DNA of 64,000 nt from positions 1 through 64,000 of the forward strand of contig DAIDHB010000112.1 in the NCBI GenBank assembly GCA_027452145.1, given 5' to 3'. Under the pieces are notes generated by a model that was given only the letters and a program-made list of their open reading frames with translations, was not told the DNA's origin and did no database searches. Shown piece by piece: positions 17,804 through 26,129 of the stretch. Each line of letters opens with the position of its first letter. Position 1 is the first letter of the stretch. Origin of the DNA: Planctomycetales bacterium (GTDB lineage Bacteria; Planctomycetota; Planctomycetia; Isosphaerales; Isosphaeraceae). The position numbers were made by a program, and so were the translations under genes.

Positions 17804-18043
17804 ATTCGATCCGCACCGATCCGGCCAGCCCGGTCGCCGGACGGAGCCGGTTCCTGGATCAGACCGGTCCGGGCCGCGCCGGGCCCCTCCGTCGCCGACA
17901 GGCGTCCCGCAGGCCATTCCCTTCAGGCCGCGCTCAGATTTTCGGAATCTTCTTGCACGACACAAAGAACTTTGTATCGTAAAGTTCCTGGCGGGGGCGA
18001 TGGTCGCCTTCGGGGGCCTGGTCTTCAGGCGAGGTGCGATCCG

Positions 18044-18802
18044 ATGCGTCGCGGTGCTTCCTTCGCTACGGTTGTCCTGGTGCTCCTGTTCCTGGGTGTC
18101 TCCGACGTCGCGCGGGGAGACGACGGGGCCGCGACGAAGGTCCTCCGCGACATCCGGCCGCCGGGTGGGGCGCCGTTGCGTATCGAGAAGCCGGGGAAGC
18201 GTGGAATCGACACGGCATTAATGGACAGGGTGCGAACGCGACTGGCGGCCGCGCCCGAGGAATCCCTCGACCGCTGGATCGTCGAGCTCGAGCGAATCAT
18301 GGACGCGAAGCTCGAGGGGGACCTGGCGAGGCAGGCGTGCCGCACGTATTTCGTGATGCGGATGAGCGTGGCCTTCGACGATTTGAAGTGGAACGCCGAG
18401 GCTTCGGACCGTCTCCTGAAGCGTGCCCACACGATGCCGGCGTTCGAGGCCAGGGCCTGGAAAACGGCGTTCGAATCGGTGCTGAAGAAGGAGATCGGCC
18501 AGACGGCGACTGAGTTCGCCGACGGCGGCCCGGCGTATGCGGTCCCGCTCGTCCTGGTCCCGGTGGATGCGCTTCACGACGGGCCGAGGTACAGCATTCC
18601 GCGAGGCAAGAAGTACCGGGCCCGCCTGGAGCAACTGACCGCGGAGGACGTCGCCCTGTGGAAGGACCGGGTCGACAAGTTCGGGGGCACGGCGCTGGAT
18701 GCGGCGGTGAACATCATCCTCCTGGATGGCTTCTTCGAGAGTGAGAAGTTCCAGCGGCCGAAGTTCCGGGCCGCAATTGCGGCGGGCAAGTTGGATCGTT
18801 GA
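18044..18802 (+). CDS. Exported protein of unknown function
   Basis: A 252-residue protein. I prefer the ATG at 18044 because it gives a clean signal peptide (MRRGASFATVVLVLLFLGVS, cleavage near ARG). The mature part is mostly alpha-helical (SLDRWIVELERIMDAKL, LKWNAEASDRLLKRAHTMPA) with a C-terminal segment rich in Lys and Arg. No family is recognised. It ends 148 bp before the ATPase of the downstream pair. Confidence 0.55.
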   Translation: MRRGASFATVVLVLLFLGVSDVARGDDGAATKVLRDIRPPGGAPLRIEKPGKRGIDTALMDRVRTRLAAAPEESLDRWIVELERIMDAKLEGDLARQACRTYFVMRMSVAFDDLKWNAEASDRLLKRAHTMPAFEARAWKTAFESVLKKEIGQTATEFADGGPAYAVPLVLVPVDALHDGPRYSIPRGKKYRARLEQLTAEDVALWKDRVDKFGGTALDAAVNIILLDGFFESEKFQRPKFRAAIAAGKLDR

Positions 18803-18950
18803 GCAGTGGTGTGGCTTGTTTGCTGGGCCAGGTATGCGGTTCGGAGCCCGGACGGACCGGCCCTCGGCGCTGACGATCGCCCCCGGCTCTGCGATAATGC
18901 GTGATGGGCGATCGGCCCTTTCGATCGGATGCTCCTGGCTCGAGGCCACC

Positions 18951-20087
18951 ATGATCCACCGTCTTCGCATCCAGCACTTCAAGAGCATCGTGGACGTGGA
19001 CATGGATCTCTCGGCGGTCACCGTGCTCGTCGGCAAGAGCGGAACCGGCAAGTCGAGCTTTGTGCAGGCGCTGCGGTTTCTGCGGGACGTGCTGGCCCCC
19101 AAGCCGGGTGTGGAGCATTCGTGGCCCTACTTGCGGCCGATCGTGGCTCCGGATGCGCCAACGTCCTTTGATGTCGAATTCTCCGTGGCCGGCATCGACG
19201 AGAGGTTCCGCTACGAATTGTCGATGCATCCGGACGGTCCGGGAAGACCTCCGGAAAACGAGCGCCTGACTCTCGGTGAGAAATGCCTGTTCCACCAGGG
19301 CAAGGCCGCCGGACAACGTGTTTCGAGCTGGCTGGTCGAGCCCGACCTGATCCAGGTTCCGCCGGCCGGTCCGATTGCCCTGAGGGGGATTCCTTCGGTC
19401 TCCGAGATCGTGATCGCGTACACGGCCCTGACCGCGGGAATCGGCTGCTACATCTTCTCGGACGACGTGCTCAGTCAGGCGACCAGGAAGGATCAACCAA
19501 CGGACGGTCTCGCCGATGACGCAGGGAACTTCCTTCGCGTCGTCAAGGACATCGTCAGCAACCTGCAAGATCTCGGCGTCCGCAAGAGCATCGTCTCGGC
19601 GCTCCAGCGACTGAACCCCTCGATCGCGTCCGTCGAACTGGACAACATCCAGCAGCCGACGAGGGTGGTGGTCGGCCACCGGTTCGGCGGCAAGGTCGTG
19701 GCCCTGGACCTGTCCCAGGAATCCGACGGCTTCCGGCGCTTCTATGCCCACCTGCTCGCCATTTATCAGCGCCCGCCGAAGCAGACGCTGATCTTCGAGC
19801 ACCCCGAGGACGGGATCCACCCGGGCGCGCTGGCGCTTCTGGCCGAGGAGTTCCAGGCGGCGTCCGAAACGGGCCGCGGGCAGGTCATCCTGACGACCCA
19901 TAGTCCCAGACTTCTTGATCAGTTCAAGGTGGATCAGATCCGCGTGGTCGAGCTCGATGGCCCGGCAACCCGGATCGGCAAGGTCTCGGCCGAGCAGGTC
20001 GAGGCCATCCGCGAGGGACTACTCGAGCCCGGCGAGTTGCTCACCGTCGACCCGGCCCGGCTACAAATGGAGGCCGCCGGGGCATGA
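18951..20087 (+). CDS. AAA ATPase (OLD/ABC-like), partner of the TOPRIM protein
   Basis: A 378-residue P-loop ATPase. Walker A is GKSGTGKS at residues 28-35, right after the typical opening MIHRLRIQHFKSIVDVDMDL. The Walker B region is TLIFEHPEDGIHPGAL with the PE-x-x-hHP signature, and the H-loop is ILTTHSPRLLDQF. This layout matches AAA_15/AAA_21 ATPases of the OLD, PARIS (AriA) and related defence systems. The last 4 bases overlap the next gene (ATGA), so both are co-translated. It probably works as a sensor or clamp that controls the TOPRIM partner; the role in phage defence is an inference. Confidence 0.85.
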   Translation: MIHRLRIQHFKSIVDVDMDLSAVTVLVGKSGTGKSSFVQALRFLRDVLAPKPGVEHSWPYLRPIVAPDAPTSFDVEFSVAGIDERFRYELSMHPDGPGRPPENERLTLGEKCLFHQGKAAGQRVSSWLVEPDLIQVPPAGPIALRGIPSVSEIVIAYTALTAGIGCYIFSDDVLSQATRKDQPTDGLADDAGNFLRVVKDIVSNLQDLGVRKSIVSALQRLNPSIASVELDNIQQPTRVVVGHRFGGKVVALDLSQESDGFRRFYAHLLAIYQRPPKQTLIFEHPEDGIHPGALALLAEEFQAASETGRGQVILTTHSPRLLDQFKVDQIRVVELDGPATRIGKVSAEQVEAIREGLLEPGELLTVDPARLQMEAAGA

Positions 20088-20758
20088 GGCGGCTGATCCT
20101 GTTCGTCGAGGGAGACGGCGAGACCGACGCGATGCCCGTGCTCGTGAGGAGAATCCTGACAGAGCACGGGCTGTGGGGCGGCATCACGCTCGACGAAGAC
20201 ACGTTCCGGGTGGGCTCGGTCGAAAAGCTGGTGAAGGCGGACTACAAGGACTGGAAGCGCTTCCTGGGAGCCAGTCTCAAGCGGCGCGATGTCGGCGGAG
20301 TCCTGCTGATCCTCGATGGCGACGCCGACAGGGTCGCAGGGAAGCCCTTCTGCGCGGCCGAGGTGGCCCGGTCGCTGGCCGTCGCCGCGAGACAGGTCGG
20401 GGCGGGCCGGACGTTCTCGGTCGCGGTCGTTTTTGCCCGGCAGGAATACGAGACCTGGCTGATCGCGGGAGTAGCCTCACTGGCGGGCCAGCGATTGCCG
20501 GACGGACGCCTCGTCGCCGCGAATACCGAGGCCCCGGAGGGCGACCTGGAGGTCGCGCCCCGGGACGCCAAGGGCTGGCTCCAGGGCGCCGTCGAGGGAG
20601 GCTACAAGGAGACCCGGGACCAGGCCGCGTTGACCCGACTGGTCGACCTCCCGACCATTCGCGCCCGCAACCTCCGATCCTTCCGACGGCTCGAGTCGGC
20701 CCTGTCAAGCCTGACCGAGGCGATCCGATCGGAGGCCCACATCGCCTCGCCCGCCTGA
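20084..20758 (+). CDS. DUF4276 TOPRIM-like protein, nuclease candidate
   Basis: A 224-residue protein coupled by a 4-bp overlap to the ATPase. The N-terminal FVEGDGETDAMPVLVRRIL carries the first acidic motif of TOPRIM-like folds, and LLILDGDADR the D-x-D motif. FARQEYETWLIAG is the conserved core of DUF4276. OLD proteins combine ATPase and TOPRIM nuclease in one chain; here they are split, as in PARIS (AriA/AriB, the latter with a different TOPRIM family). The predicted activity is nucleic-acid cleavage controlled by the ATPase. The target is unknown. Confidence 0.78.
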   Translation: MRRLILFVEGDGETDAMPVLVRRILTEHGLWGGITLDEDTFRVGSVEKLVKADYKDWKRFLGASLKRRDVGGVLLILDGDADRVAGKPFCAAEVARSLAVAARQVGAGRTFSVAVVFARQEYETWLIAGVASLAGQRLPDGRLVAANTEAPEGDLEVAPRDAKGWLQGAVEGGYKETRDQAALTRLVDLPTIRARNLRSFRRLESALSSLTEAIRSEAHIASPA

Positions 20759-21073
20759 CCTGACCTGACGTGACCGACCCGCGTGGGCCCCGGACTATTC
20801 CCCGGGGCCCCGCGCCCTCCGGCGGGACCCGAAACCGTCCCGTCCCGACCGTCGCCCCGGGCCGGTCCGGAATCCCGGCCGGGCGAGACGAGCTGGGGCC
20901 GGTCGGGCCGAGTCGGTCGGCTCGTGGCCCGGCAGGTGCCGGCAGCCGGAGAACGAACGGGATGGCGGGGTTCATCGATGAACCGCTCGGTGTGGAGTCA
21001 CGTTCCGCGGCGATTCGACCGATGAAACCACCGGGACGTTCACACATCCAGGCCCCGGATACCTCCGAGTGCG
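20759..21073. other. Intergenic, no feature recognised
   Basis: 315 bp of very GC-rich sequence with many CCGG and GGCC runs. I see no gene, no clear repeat shared with the rest of the window and no strong hairpin. It may hold the promoter of the downstream ADP-ribosyltransferase-like gene. Confidence 0.4.
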
Positions 21074-21805
21074 ATGCCGCGCTTCGACGACGATCACCGG
21101 ACGATTGTGGGTTACCACGGCACTGGGCTCGCCGCTGCCTTGAGGCTGATCAATCGGATCGATCGGTTCCGCCCGAGCGAGAAGGACTACGACTGGCTGG
21201 GCAGGGGCATCTACTTCTGGGAATACGCGCCCAGGCAGGCGCTGGCATTCGCGGCGACTCGCCAGCGCCAGTACCAGAAGAAGAGGAACAAGACCGCCTA
21301 CGACCATCGCCGGGCGACCGAGCCCCTTGCGGTGGTCGCATGCATGGTCCGCCTTGGCTTCTGCCTGGACCTGACGGAGCCCGAAAACCTAGAATATGTT
21401 GGGGATGCGCTTGCCTGGTACAAGGAGGCGATGGAGAGGGCGAATGTCCCTCTGCCCCGGAATACTCGTAAGTACCGGAAGCTGGACTGTGCGGTCTTCG
21501 AATACGCCTACAAGTTGATTGAGGACTCGGAGCCAGGCGCAAAGGTGGACACGGCGCGGGGTATCGACGTGCCGACCGATCGCGCCGGGCGGATCTGGCA
21601 GGGGAGCTGGCTCTCCGGCGACACGCACGTGCAAATCTGCGTGCGGAATCCCGCGAGCATCCTGGGGACCTGGCTGCATTCTCCGACCGAGCTCGAGGTG
21701 GCCGATGTCTGCGAAGCGTTACAAGTTGCCCGAATCGGAGTCGGTCGCGATCATCCGCAGGGCGAGGGCCTGGCTGAATCGGATGCCGTGGGGCCGGCGG
21801 ATTGA
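21074..21805 (+). CDS. ADP-ribosyltransferase-like toxin candidate (DUF3990-like)
   Basis: A 243-residue protein. The opening YHGT (His15) and the motif DYDWLGRGIYFWE (Tyr47, Glu50) correspond to the first two elements of the H-Y-E class of ADP-ribosyltransferase folds; the third catalytic residue is not certain. DUF3990-like proteins with the phrase DWLGxGxYFW usually occur beside small antitoxin-like proteins. Here the last 101 bases overlap a 61-residue ORF in another frame. NAD-dependent modification of a host or phage target is inferred. The C-terminal 25 residues may be poorly conserved because they share DNA with that ORF. Confidence 0.6.
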   Translation: MPRFDDDHRTIVGYHGTGLAAALRLINRIDRFRPSEKDYDWLGRGIYFWEYAPRQALAFAATRQRQYQKKRNKTAYDHRRATEPLAVVACMVRLGFCLDLTEPENLEYVGDALAWYKEAMERANVPLPRNTRKYRKLDCAVFEYAYKLIEDSEPGAKVDTARGIDVPTDRAGRIWQGSWLSGDTHVQICVRNPASILGTWLHSPTELEVADVCEALQVARIGVGRDHPQGEGLAESDAVGPAD

Positions 21806-21890
21806 CCTCATGGTCGAGGCGGGCGTCATGACCGAGAAGCAGGCCGCGCGGGCGAAGAAGGTGATCGCCGAGCGCGAGGCAGCCAGGTAG
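21705..21890 (+). CDS. Small basic protein overlapping the ART-like gene, antitoxin candidate
   Basis: A 61-residue protein (MSAKRYKLPESESVAIIRRA ...) rich in Lys and Arg, mostly helical, starting inside the upstream gene in a different frame. The composition (charged, helical, no hydrophobic segment) is that of a small DNA- or protein-binding partner. The overlap of 101 bases with the toxin-like gene suggests translational coupling. Function inferred only from position. Confidence 0.5.
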   Translation: MSAKRYKLPESESVAIIRRARAWLNRMPWGRRIDLMVEAGVMTEKQAARAKKVIAEREAAR

Positions 21891-22078
21891 CGCGGCGCGG
21901 CGCGGCCCCTCAGCCGACGACCCATCTGCCGCCGTTTGACCGCGCCCGATATTCCTGCGGGCGACCGATCCGACGTCGATCGGCATCCCTCGGCGTCATC
22001 TGCGGACAATCCGTACCCGTCGCTTCCGGTGCTCCAGGCACCAGAACCAGAACCAGACCGGCGATCAGCCCATCACCG

Positions 22079-22292
22079 CCCCGTTTCGCGTCCTTCGCGT
22101 CTTTCGCGGTTCCCATCCGTCCCGTCCTCCGACCGATGCCGATTTCGCGGTCCCCATCCGTACCGTCGTCCGGTCCCCGATCCCCGCCCGGCGGACGATG
22201 ACCACGAACACCGGCCCGCCCGCCAGCCGAACCGCCCGACCCGTCACCGCCCCGTTTCGCGTCTTTCGCGTTTTTCGCAGTTCCCATCCGGT
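22079..22292. repeat. Degenerate CGCGTCTTTCGCGGTT repeats
   Basis: Two segments, 22079-22110 (GTTTCGCGTCCTTCGCGTCT...) and 22254-22290 (GTTTCGCGTCTTTCGCGTTT...), match the arms of the CGCGAAAAA inverted element, but here they are in the same orientation. A partial copy lies at 22142-22160. The remainder of 21891-22376 holds no recognisable gene. Confidence 0.6.
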
Positions 22293-22376
22293 CCGTCCGG
22301 CCCGCGTCTGATGCGGATCCCCTGCGGACCGGCCGGAGAGCCGATCACCGACCGGCGTCGCCGCGTTCCGGGCCCG

Positions 22377-22535
22377 CCGGCCCCGGCGGCCGGGGTCGCC
22401 CGGCCCGCGGGCTTCGCGAGGGGTTAGAGGTTAGGAGTCAGGGCCGAGGAGAACCCGGCCGTTGCCGACGGTCGCGGTTCGGGCGGTCCGGCCCGGGGCA
22501 CCAGTCGCCACTGGCCACTCCGTCCGACCGCCGTC
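22377..22535 (+). repeat. Cassette-boundary repeat, copy A
   Basis: About 150 bp. The segment 22381-22423 is identical to 25401-25443 in copy D. The shared core is GAGGAGAACCCGGCC followed by GCCGACGGTCGCGGT. It lies between the ART-like module and the Phd/RelE pair and reads in the + direction like the other copies. Confidence 0.75.
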
Positions 22536-22660
22536 CGGCGCGGGTCGAGCGGTTTGCCTCGGGGCATTCGCCGGGGCGAGGTGCCGGCTTCGCCTTGGCA
22601 GAGTTCCCCGACCGTGATAGCATCAAATCCGATGCAAATCTCGTGCAGGGGGCCCGGGCC

Positions 22661-22957
22661 ATGCTGGATCTCAGCCGCGACATTCAGTCGCTGTCGAACT
22701 TCAAGCGCAACACGCCGGAGTTCCTCCGCCAGTTGAAGCAGACCGGCCAGCCCGTTGTGCTGACGGTCAACGGCAAGGCTGAGCTGGTGGTGCAGGACGC
22801 CGCATCGTTCCAGAAGCTGGTCGAGCGGGCTGAGCGGGCCGAGCGGCTGGAGGCCCTGCGGGAATCGGTCGAGGACATGAGGGCCGGTCGCGTCTCGCCG
22901 ATCGAGGATATGCTCGACGAGATGCGGCAGATCCTCGCGGAAAAGTCGGGCCGATGA
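22661..22957 (+). CDS. Phd/YefM-type antitoxin
   Basis: A 98-residue protein starting at the ATG at 22661 (MLDLSRDIQSLSNFKRNTPE), preceded by a GGGGG run. The N-terminal half is the Phd/YefM DNA-binding and dimerisation domain, with the pattern LKQTGQPVVLTVNGKAELVVQDA. The C-terminal half is helical and acidic, as expected for the toxin-wrapping segment. It probably represses its own promoter. The toxin gene starts one base after its stop. Confidence 0.9.
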   Translation: MLDLSRDIQSLSNFKRNTPEFLRQLKQTGQPVVLTVNGKAELVVQDAASFQKLVERAERAERLEALRESVEDMRAGRVSPIEDMLDEMRQILAEKSGR

Positions 22958-22958
22958 C

Positions 22959-23267
22959 GTGACCTATCGGATCGTGATCACGGCGCGGGCGAGGGCCGAT
23001 GTCCTCGAGTCCTTCCGGTGGCTGGTGGAGCGCTCGCCGGACGCCGCGACTCGCTGGTATGCGGGGCTTCAAAAGGCCATCGCCGGACTCCGCAAGCTCC
23101 CCGGCCGGCACCCGATCGCCGAGGCTGAATCGGAGCTGCTGGGCATCACGATGCGCCAGGCACTCCACGGCCTCCCGAACATTTACCGCATCCTGTATTC
23201 GGTCGAGGGAGACACCATCGTGGTGCATCTTGTGCGCCACAGCGCCCGAGGGCCGATCGAGCCGTGA
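22959..23267 (+). CDS. RelE/ParE-family toxin
   Basis: A 102-residue protein with a GTG start one base after the antitoxin stop codon. The sequence opens with the strand and helices typical of the ParE group (YRIVITARARADVLESFRWL ... AATRWYAGLQKAIAGL) and ends with the core strands YRILYSVEGDTIVVHLVRHSARGP. RelE toxins cut mRNA on the ribosome, ParE toxins block gyrase; the C-terminal VVHLVRHSAR favours the ParE side, but this is not decisive. Confidence 0.88.
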   Translation: MTYRIVITARARADVLESFRWLVERSPDAATRWYAGLQKAIAGLRKLPGRHPIAEAESELLGITMRQALHGLPNIYRILYSVEGDTIVVHLVRHSARGPIEP

Positions 23268-23274
23268 GCCTGGC

Positions 23275-23445
23275 GGGGGCCGGCGCCGGTCTCCGAGAGG
23301 GTCGTGGTGGGCTCGCCACTCGCCGAAAGGTGCACGGGGCGAGGAGGACCCGGCCGGTGCCAGCGGTCGTGGTGCGGGCGTCGGGCCACCGGGGCCGATT
23401 GGGGCGGTGCGGTGCGGTGCTTGCCACTCGCCAGTTGTCAGTCTG
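23275..23445 (+). repeat. Cassette-boundary repeat, copy B
   Basis: The core GGGGCGAGGAGGACCCGGCC at about 23335 is followed by GCGGTCGTGGTGCGGGCG and a CTTGCCACTCGCC end. It lies between the Phd/RelE pair and the PIN/DUF433 pair, in the + orientation. Confidence 0.7.
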
Positions 23446-23530
23446 GTTGATCGATCGCCAGCCGGTTGGGGAAAGCCTGGCCTTCGCCCGATGGGACGTC
23501 GAAAGAACGGCGCCGGAGGGAGCCGGGCTT

Positions 23531-23866
23531 CTACAGGAACTCGACTCGGTTCTCCATCTCGTCCGGGTCGTAGATCTCCCAGATCAGGACGAGCATTGCG
23601 ATGACCTCGCCCAGGCTCTTCGTGTCCTTGTCGCAATACGCGATGCCGGGATGCGGCACGCCGGCCGCGTGGAGGCGCAGGAAGTCCCGGTCCTGGGTGA
23701 AGATCACCCGTCCTTGCGGCCTGGCGTACGCGAGTTGCTCCTCGTCGCTCGCGTTCAGCAGGCCGGCCTCGGGCGTGGTGGTGACGTCGACGCCGCGTCG
23801 GCGCAGGCCATCGGCGATCGCCCGATGGGCGTTCTCATCGAGGTGAAAGCGGATTGTCCGGGCCAT
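23531..23866 (-). CDS. DUF5615 PIN-like toxin
   Basis: A 111-residue protein (MARTIRFHLDENAHRAIADG). The N-terminal FHLDEN provides the first acidic residue of the PIN-like fold, and VIFTQDRDFLRL supplies the central D-x-D. These motifs define the DUF5615 / Mut7-C-like PIN family, predicted ribonucleases in VapC-type modules. The gene overlaps the upstream DUF433 gene by 32 bp, so the two form an operon with the antitoxin first. Confidence 0.85.
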   Translation of the reverse strand: MARTIRFHLDENAHRAIADGLRRRGVDVTTTPEAGLLNASDEEQLAYARPQGRVIFTQDRDFLRLHAAGVPHPGIAYCDKDTKSLGEVIAMLVLIWEIYDPDEMENRVEFL

Positions 23867-24242
23867 GGGCCTCCCGTGCCTGGGCCTGGGCCTTGAGCCG
23901 CTCCTGCAATCGCGAGGGGCCAGCCTTTGCCTTCAGCTCCTCGGCGAATTTCTTCCCGGCCTCGATGTCGGCGTCGATGCGCTCGCGGTTCTCGAAGTAA
24001 TAGGCGAGGGCGCCATGGACGTCGGCGAGCGTGAGGCTCGGGTAGGCCGATACGATCTCGTCGGGGCTCATGCCCATCCGTTCGTGCCAGACGGCCACGT
24101 CCTCGACGGTGATCCGGTGGCCGTCGATGCGCGGCCGGCCGCCGCACGTACCGGGGGTGCTGACGATCCGCACGCGGTCGAGCGGCGGGTCAGTCCACGG
24201 TTCATTGACGCCAGGGGGATTCGAAACGGTCGTGGATTCCAT
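23835..24242 (-). CDS. DUF433 antitoxin (VapB-like)
   Basis: A 135-residue protein. The core IVSTPGTCGGRPRIDGHRIT followed by VEDVAVWHERMGMSPDEIVSAYPSLTLADV (quoted here as a region, residues about 26-75) is the DUF433 winged-helix signature, with the conserved G-x-P-x-I-x-G-T/H-R-I pattern. DUF433 proteins are antitoxins that bind DNA and neutralise PIN-like partners. The C-terminal 50 residues are helical and charged and probably hold the toxin. Confidence 0.87.
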   Translation of the reverse strand: MESTTVSNPPGVNEPWTDPPLDRVRIVSTPGTCGGRPRIDGHRITVEDVAVWHERMGMSPDEIVSAYPSLTLADVHGALAYYFENRERIDADIEAGKKFAEELKAKAGPSRLQERLKAQAQAREAHGPDNPLSPR

Positions 24243-24293
24243 GGCTTTTATCCTACCCCGAACGCACCTTGGCCGGCCAGCCGGACTCGCACG

Positions 24294-24420
24294 ATGGAAG
24301 GGATCAGGGCCGAGGAGAACCCGGCCGGGGCCGACGGTCGCGGTGCGGGCGGCGGGCGGCCGGCGCGGATCGGGTCGGGCCGGTCCATGCCGCTTGCCCC
24401 TCCGACCGGACGGACGGCCG
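24294..24420 (+). repeat. Cassette-boundary repeat, copy C
   Basis: The core GAGGAGAACCCGGCCGGGGC and CGACGGTCGCGGTGCGGGCG are nearly identical to copies A and D. It lies between the DUF433 gene and the DUF4058 gene, in the + orientation although both neighbours are on the minus strand. Confidence 0.72.
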
Positions 24421-24453
24421 ATCGGCCGATCGACCGGATCGGGTCGCCTCGGC

Positions 24454-25230
24454 TCAGCGTGCCGAAGCGGGTACGAATTGCCGCGCCCACGCCGCGTCGG
24501 CGGCCGGGAGGGCGGGTTCGGGGCTGCCCTCGTAGATGAAGCGCTCGTAGCCGGCGCCGTCGTAGGCGAGGTTCAGGGCTTCCTGGAGGTCCAGCGGCAC
24601 GGCCTCGTCGGGTGATCGCAGCGGGATCGGAATGACCGGCAGGCGGTCCCTCAGCCGGATCGGCCAGAAGGCGGCGTCCCGGCCGGTGCCGGCACGGTGG
24701 ACCGTGACCGAGTAGTCGCACTCGGGCCGGTCCGCCGAGGGCATCGGCGCCCAGCCGCGCAGGAGGTCGAGCTCCACCAGGTGGGCCGGGCTTCGCAGCA
24801 ATTCGCGGCGCTTCGCGAGATAGGCCTCGCGGTCGCCCCCGGCGCGCTTGTTCGATGGGCTCAGGAGCTCGATCACCGTCACCAGCTCCCGGCCGCGTCG
24901 GTCGCGGATCTCCAGGTACGGGACCTCCTCGACGTCCTCCTCCGGCAGCCGGATGATCGCCGGAGCTTCCAGAAGGCCGACGCCCCGCGCGGCCGGCCCG
25001 GCCGTGCTCGAACGCGCCAGCGAGAGGTCCGCATCCCCCACGCGATGCCGTGACCCGGACTCAGATAGCACGTCGTGGATGTAGATATGCTCGTCGAGCT
25101 GGACGAAATACTCGGGCCCGATCCGCGGGATGAGGAGCCGGCGGGAGACTGTGAGAAGCTCGGTCTGAAAGTCGAGCCAGTGGGCCGACTGCTCGAGATA
25201 CGGATTCATGCCCGGAAACGGTGACGGCAT
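24454..25230 (-). CDS. DUF4058 family protein
   Basis: A 258-residue protein that begins with the diagnostic MPSPFPGMNPYLE. The conserved middle (VTVIELLSPSNKRAGGDREA) and the YLAKRRELL helix match DUF4058, a family common in planctomycetes and cyanobacteria. The VIELLSPSNK segment has the E-x-K-like spacing seen in PD-(D/E)XK nucleases, so a nuclease fold is possible but not shown. Its position in a row of toxin-antitoxin modules suggests an accessory role. Confidence 0.82.
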   Translation of the reverse strand: MPSPFPGMNPYLEQSAHWLDFQTELLTVSRRLLIPRIGPEYFVQLDEHIYIHDVLSESGSRHRVGDADLSLARSSTAGPAARGVGLLEAPAIIRLPEEDVEEVPYLEIRDRRGRELVTVIELLSPSNKRAGGDREAYLAKRRELLRSPAHLVELDLLRGWAPMPSADRPECDYSVTVHRAGTGRDAAFWPIRLRDRLPVIPIPLRSPDEAVPLDLQEALNLAYDGAGYERFIYEGSPEPALPAADAAWARQFVPASAR

Positions 25231-25399
25231 CGGACCACCTCATCGCCCTGCCCGGGGCCTGGAGCCGGCCCGCGCCTCGCCTCCGCGCCGCAGTCCGGGT
25301 CCAGGATTCGTGACGGATTCGATTGTCGCACGAACCGGTCCGAACAGCCAGCCGGCCCGGCGCAACCGGCCGCGGAGCGGCCCCGGTCCAGGCCTACCT

Positions 25400-25560
25400 G
25401 CCCCGGCGGCCGGGGTCGCCCGGCCCGCGGGCTTCGCGAGGGGTCAGGGGTCAGGGAGCAGGGGCGAGGAGAACCCGGCCGGGGCCGTCGGGCTGGCACT
25501 GGTCTTCGATCGGGCCGGGCCATACTTGCCACCGGTCGCTCGCCACCGCCGTCGGTCGTC
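25400..25560 (+). repeat. Cassette-boundary repeat, copy D
   Basis: The segment 25401-25443 is identical to 22381-22423 in copy A, followed by GGGGCGAGGAGAACCCGGCC and an end CTTGCCACCGGTCGCTCGCC. It lies between DUF4058 and the antitoxin gene, in the + orientation. The rest of 25231-25671 is GC-rich without a gene. Confidence 0.78.
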
Positions 25561-25671
25561 CGCCGGCCGGCCCGGCGGGGCGGGGGGCATGTCGTTCCTG
25601 ACCGTGACGGAGCCGCGAGACCCGATCCGAACGGGGCGGGGATGGTGCGGCGTGCAGGCTTTCAGAGACTT

Positions 25672-25917
25672 TCAGAGCCCCAGATCCTTCCGCAGGTCGG
25701 CCATCGGGATCGACGCCTCCTCGGCCGAGAGATCTCTGAGAAACCCGAGGAAATCCGGCTGGTTCCGGAGGATTTCCACCTCGACCTCGAAGTCCTCCAG
25801 GGGCGCCACGGCGAACGCCGAGCCGTCGGGCCGGCGCAGGACGACGACGCCGTCCCTCGCCAGGCCCATGACCTCCTCGAGCGTCGGATGCTTCTCGGCA
25901 AGCTCGATCACCGTCAT
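25672..25917 (-). CDS. Antitoxin of a RelE-type module, partner of a broken toxin
   Basis: An 81-residue protein (MTVIELAEKHPTLEEVMGLA ...). The pattern VVVLRRPDGSAFAVAPLEDFE resembles the short Phd-like antitoxins that follow RelE toxins in toxin-first operons. The start codon overlaps the stop of the toxin reading frame (ATGA). The toxin is interrupted by a mobile element, so this antitoxin is now an orphan unless another promoter drives it. Confidence 0.72.
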   Translation of the reverse strand: MTVIELAEKHPTLEEVMGLARDGVVVLRRPDGSAFAVAPLEDFEVEVEILRNQPDFLGFLRDLSAEEASIPMADLRKDLGL

Positions 25918-26124
25918 AGCGGAACCTCCCTGTCGCCGATGCGCAGGATGTTGTGGACCTTGTGCCCCACGGCCTTGATCTTCACGACCCCTCGTTCGTC
26001 GTCGTCCTCGCTATCGATCTCGACGTCGTAGAACACGCGGAAATCCTGGATGCGTCGCTCCCAGTCGGAGAGTTCGTTATCGCCCAGGCGCTTGCGGTTG
26101 CGGGTCTCGGTGGTCGGCTCGTGG

Positions 26125-26129
26125 CTGAG
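26125..26129. repeat. Target-site duplication, left copy (CTGAG)
   Basis: The bases CTGAG flank the MITE on the left; the same five bases are at 26557-26561. One copy is needed to restore the toxin reading frame. Confidence 0.8.
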
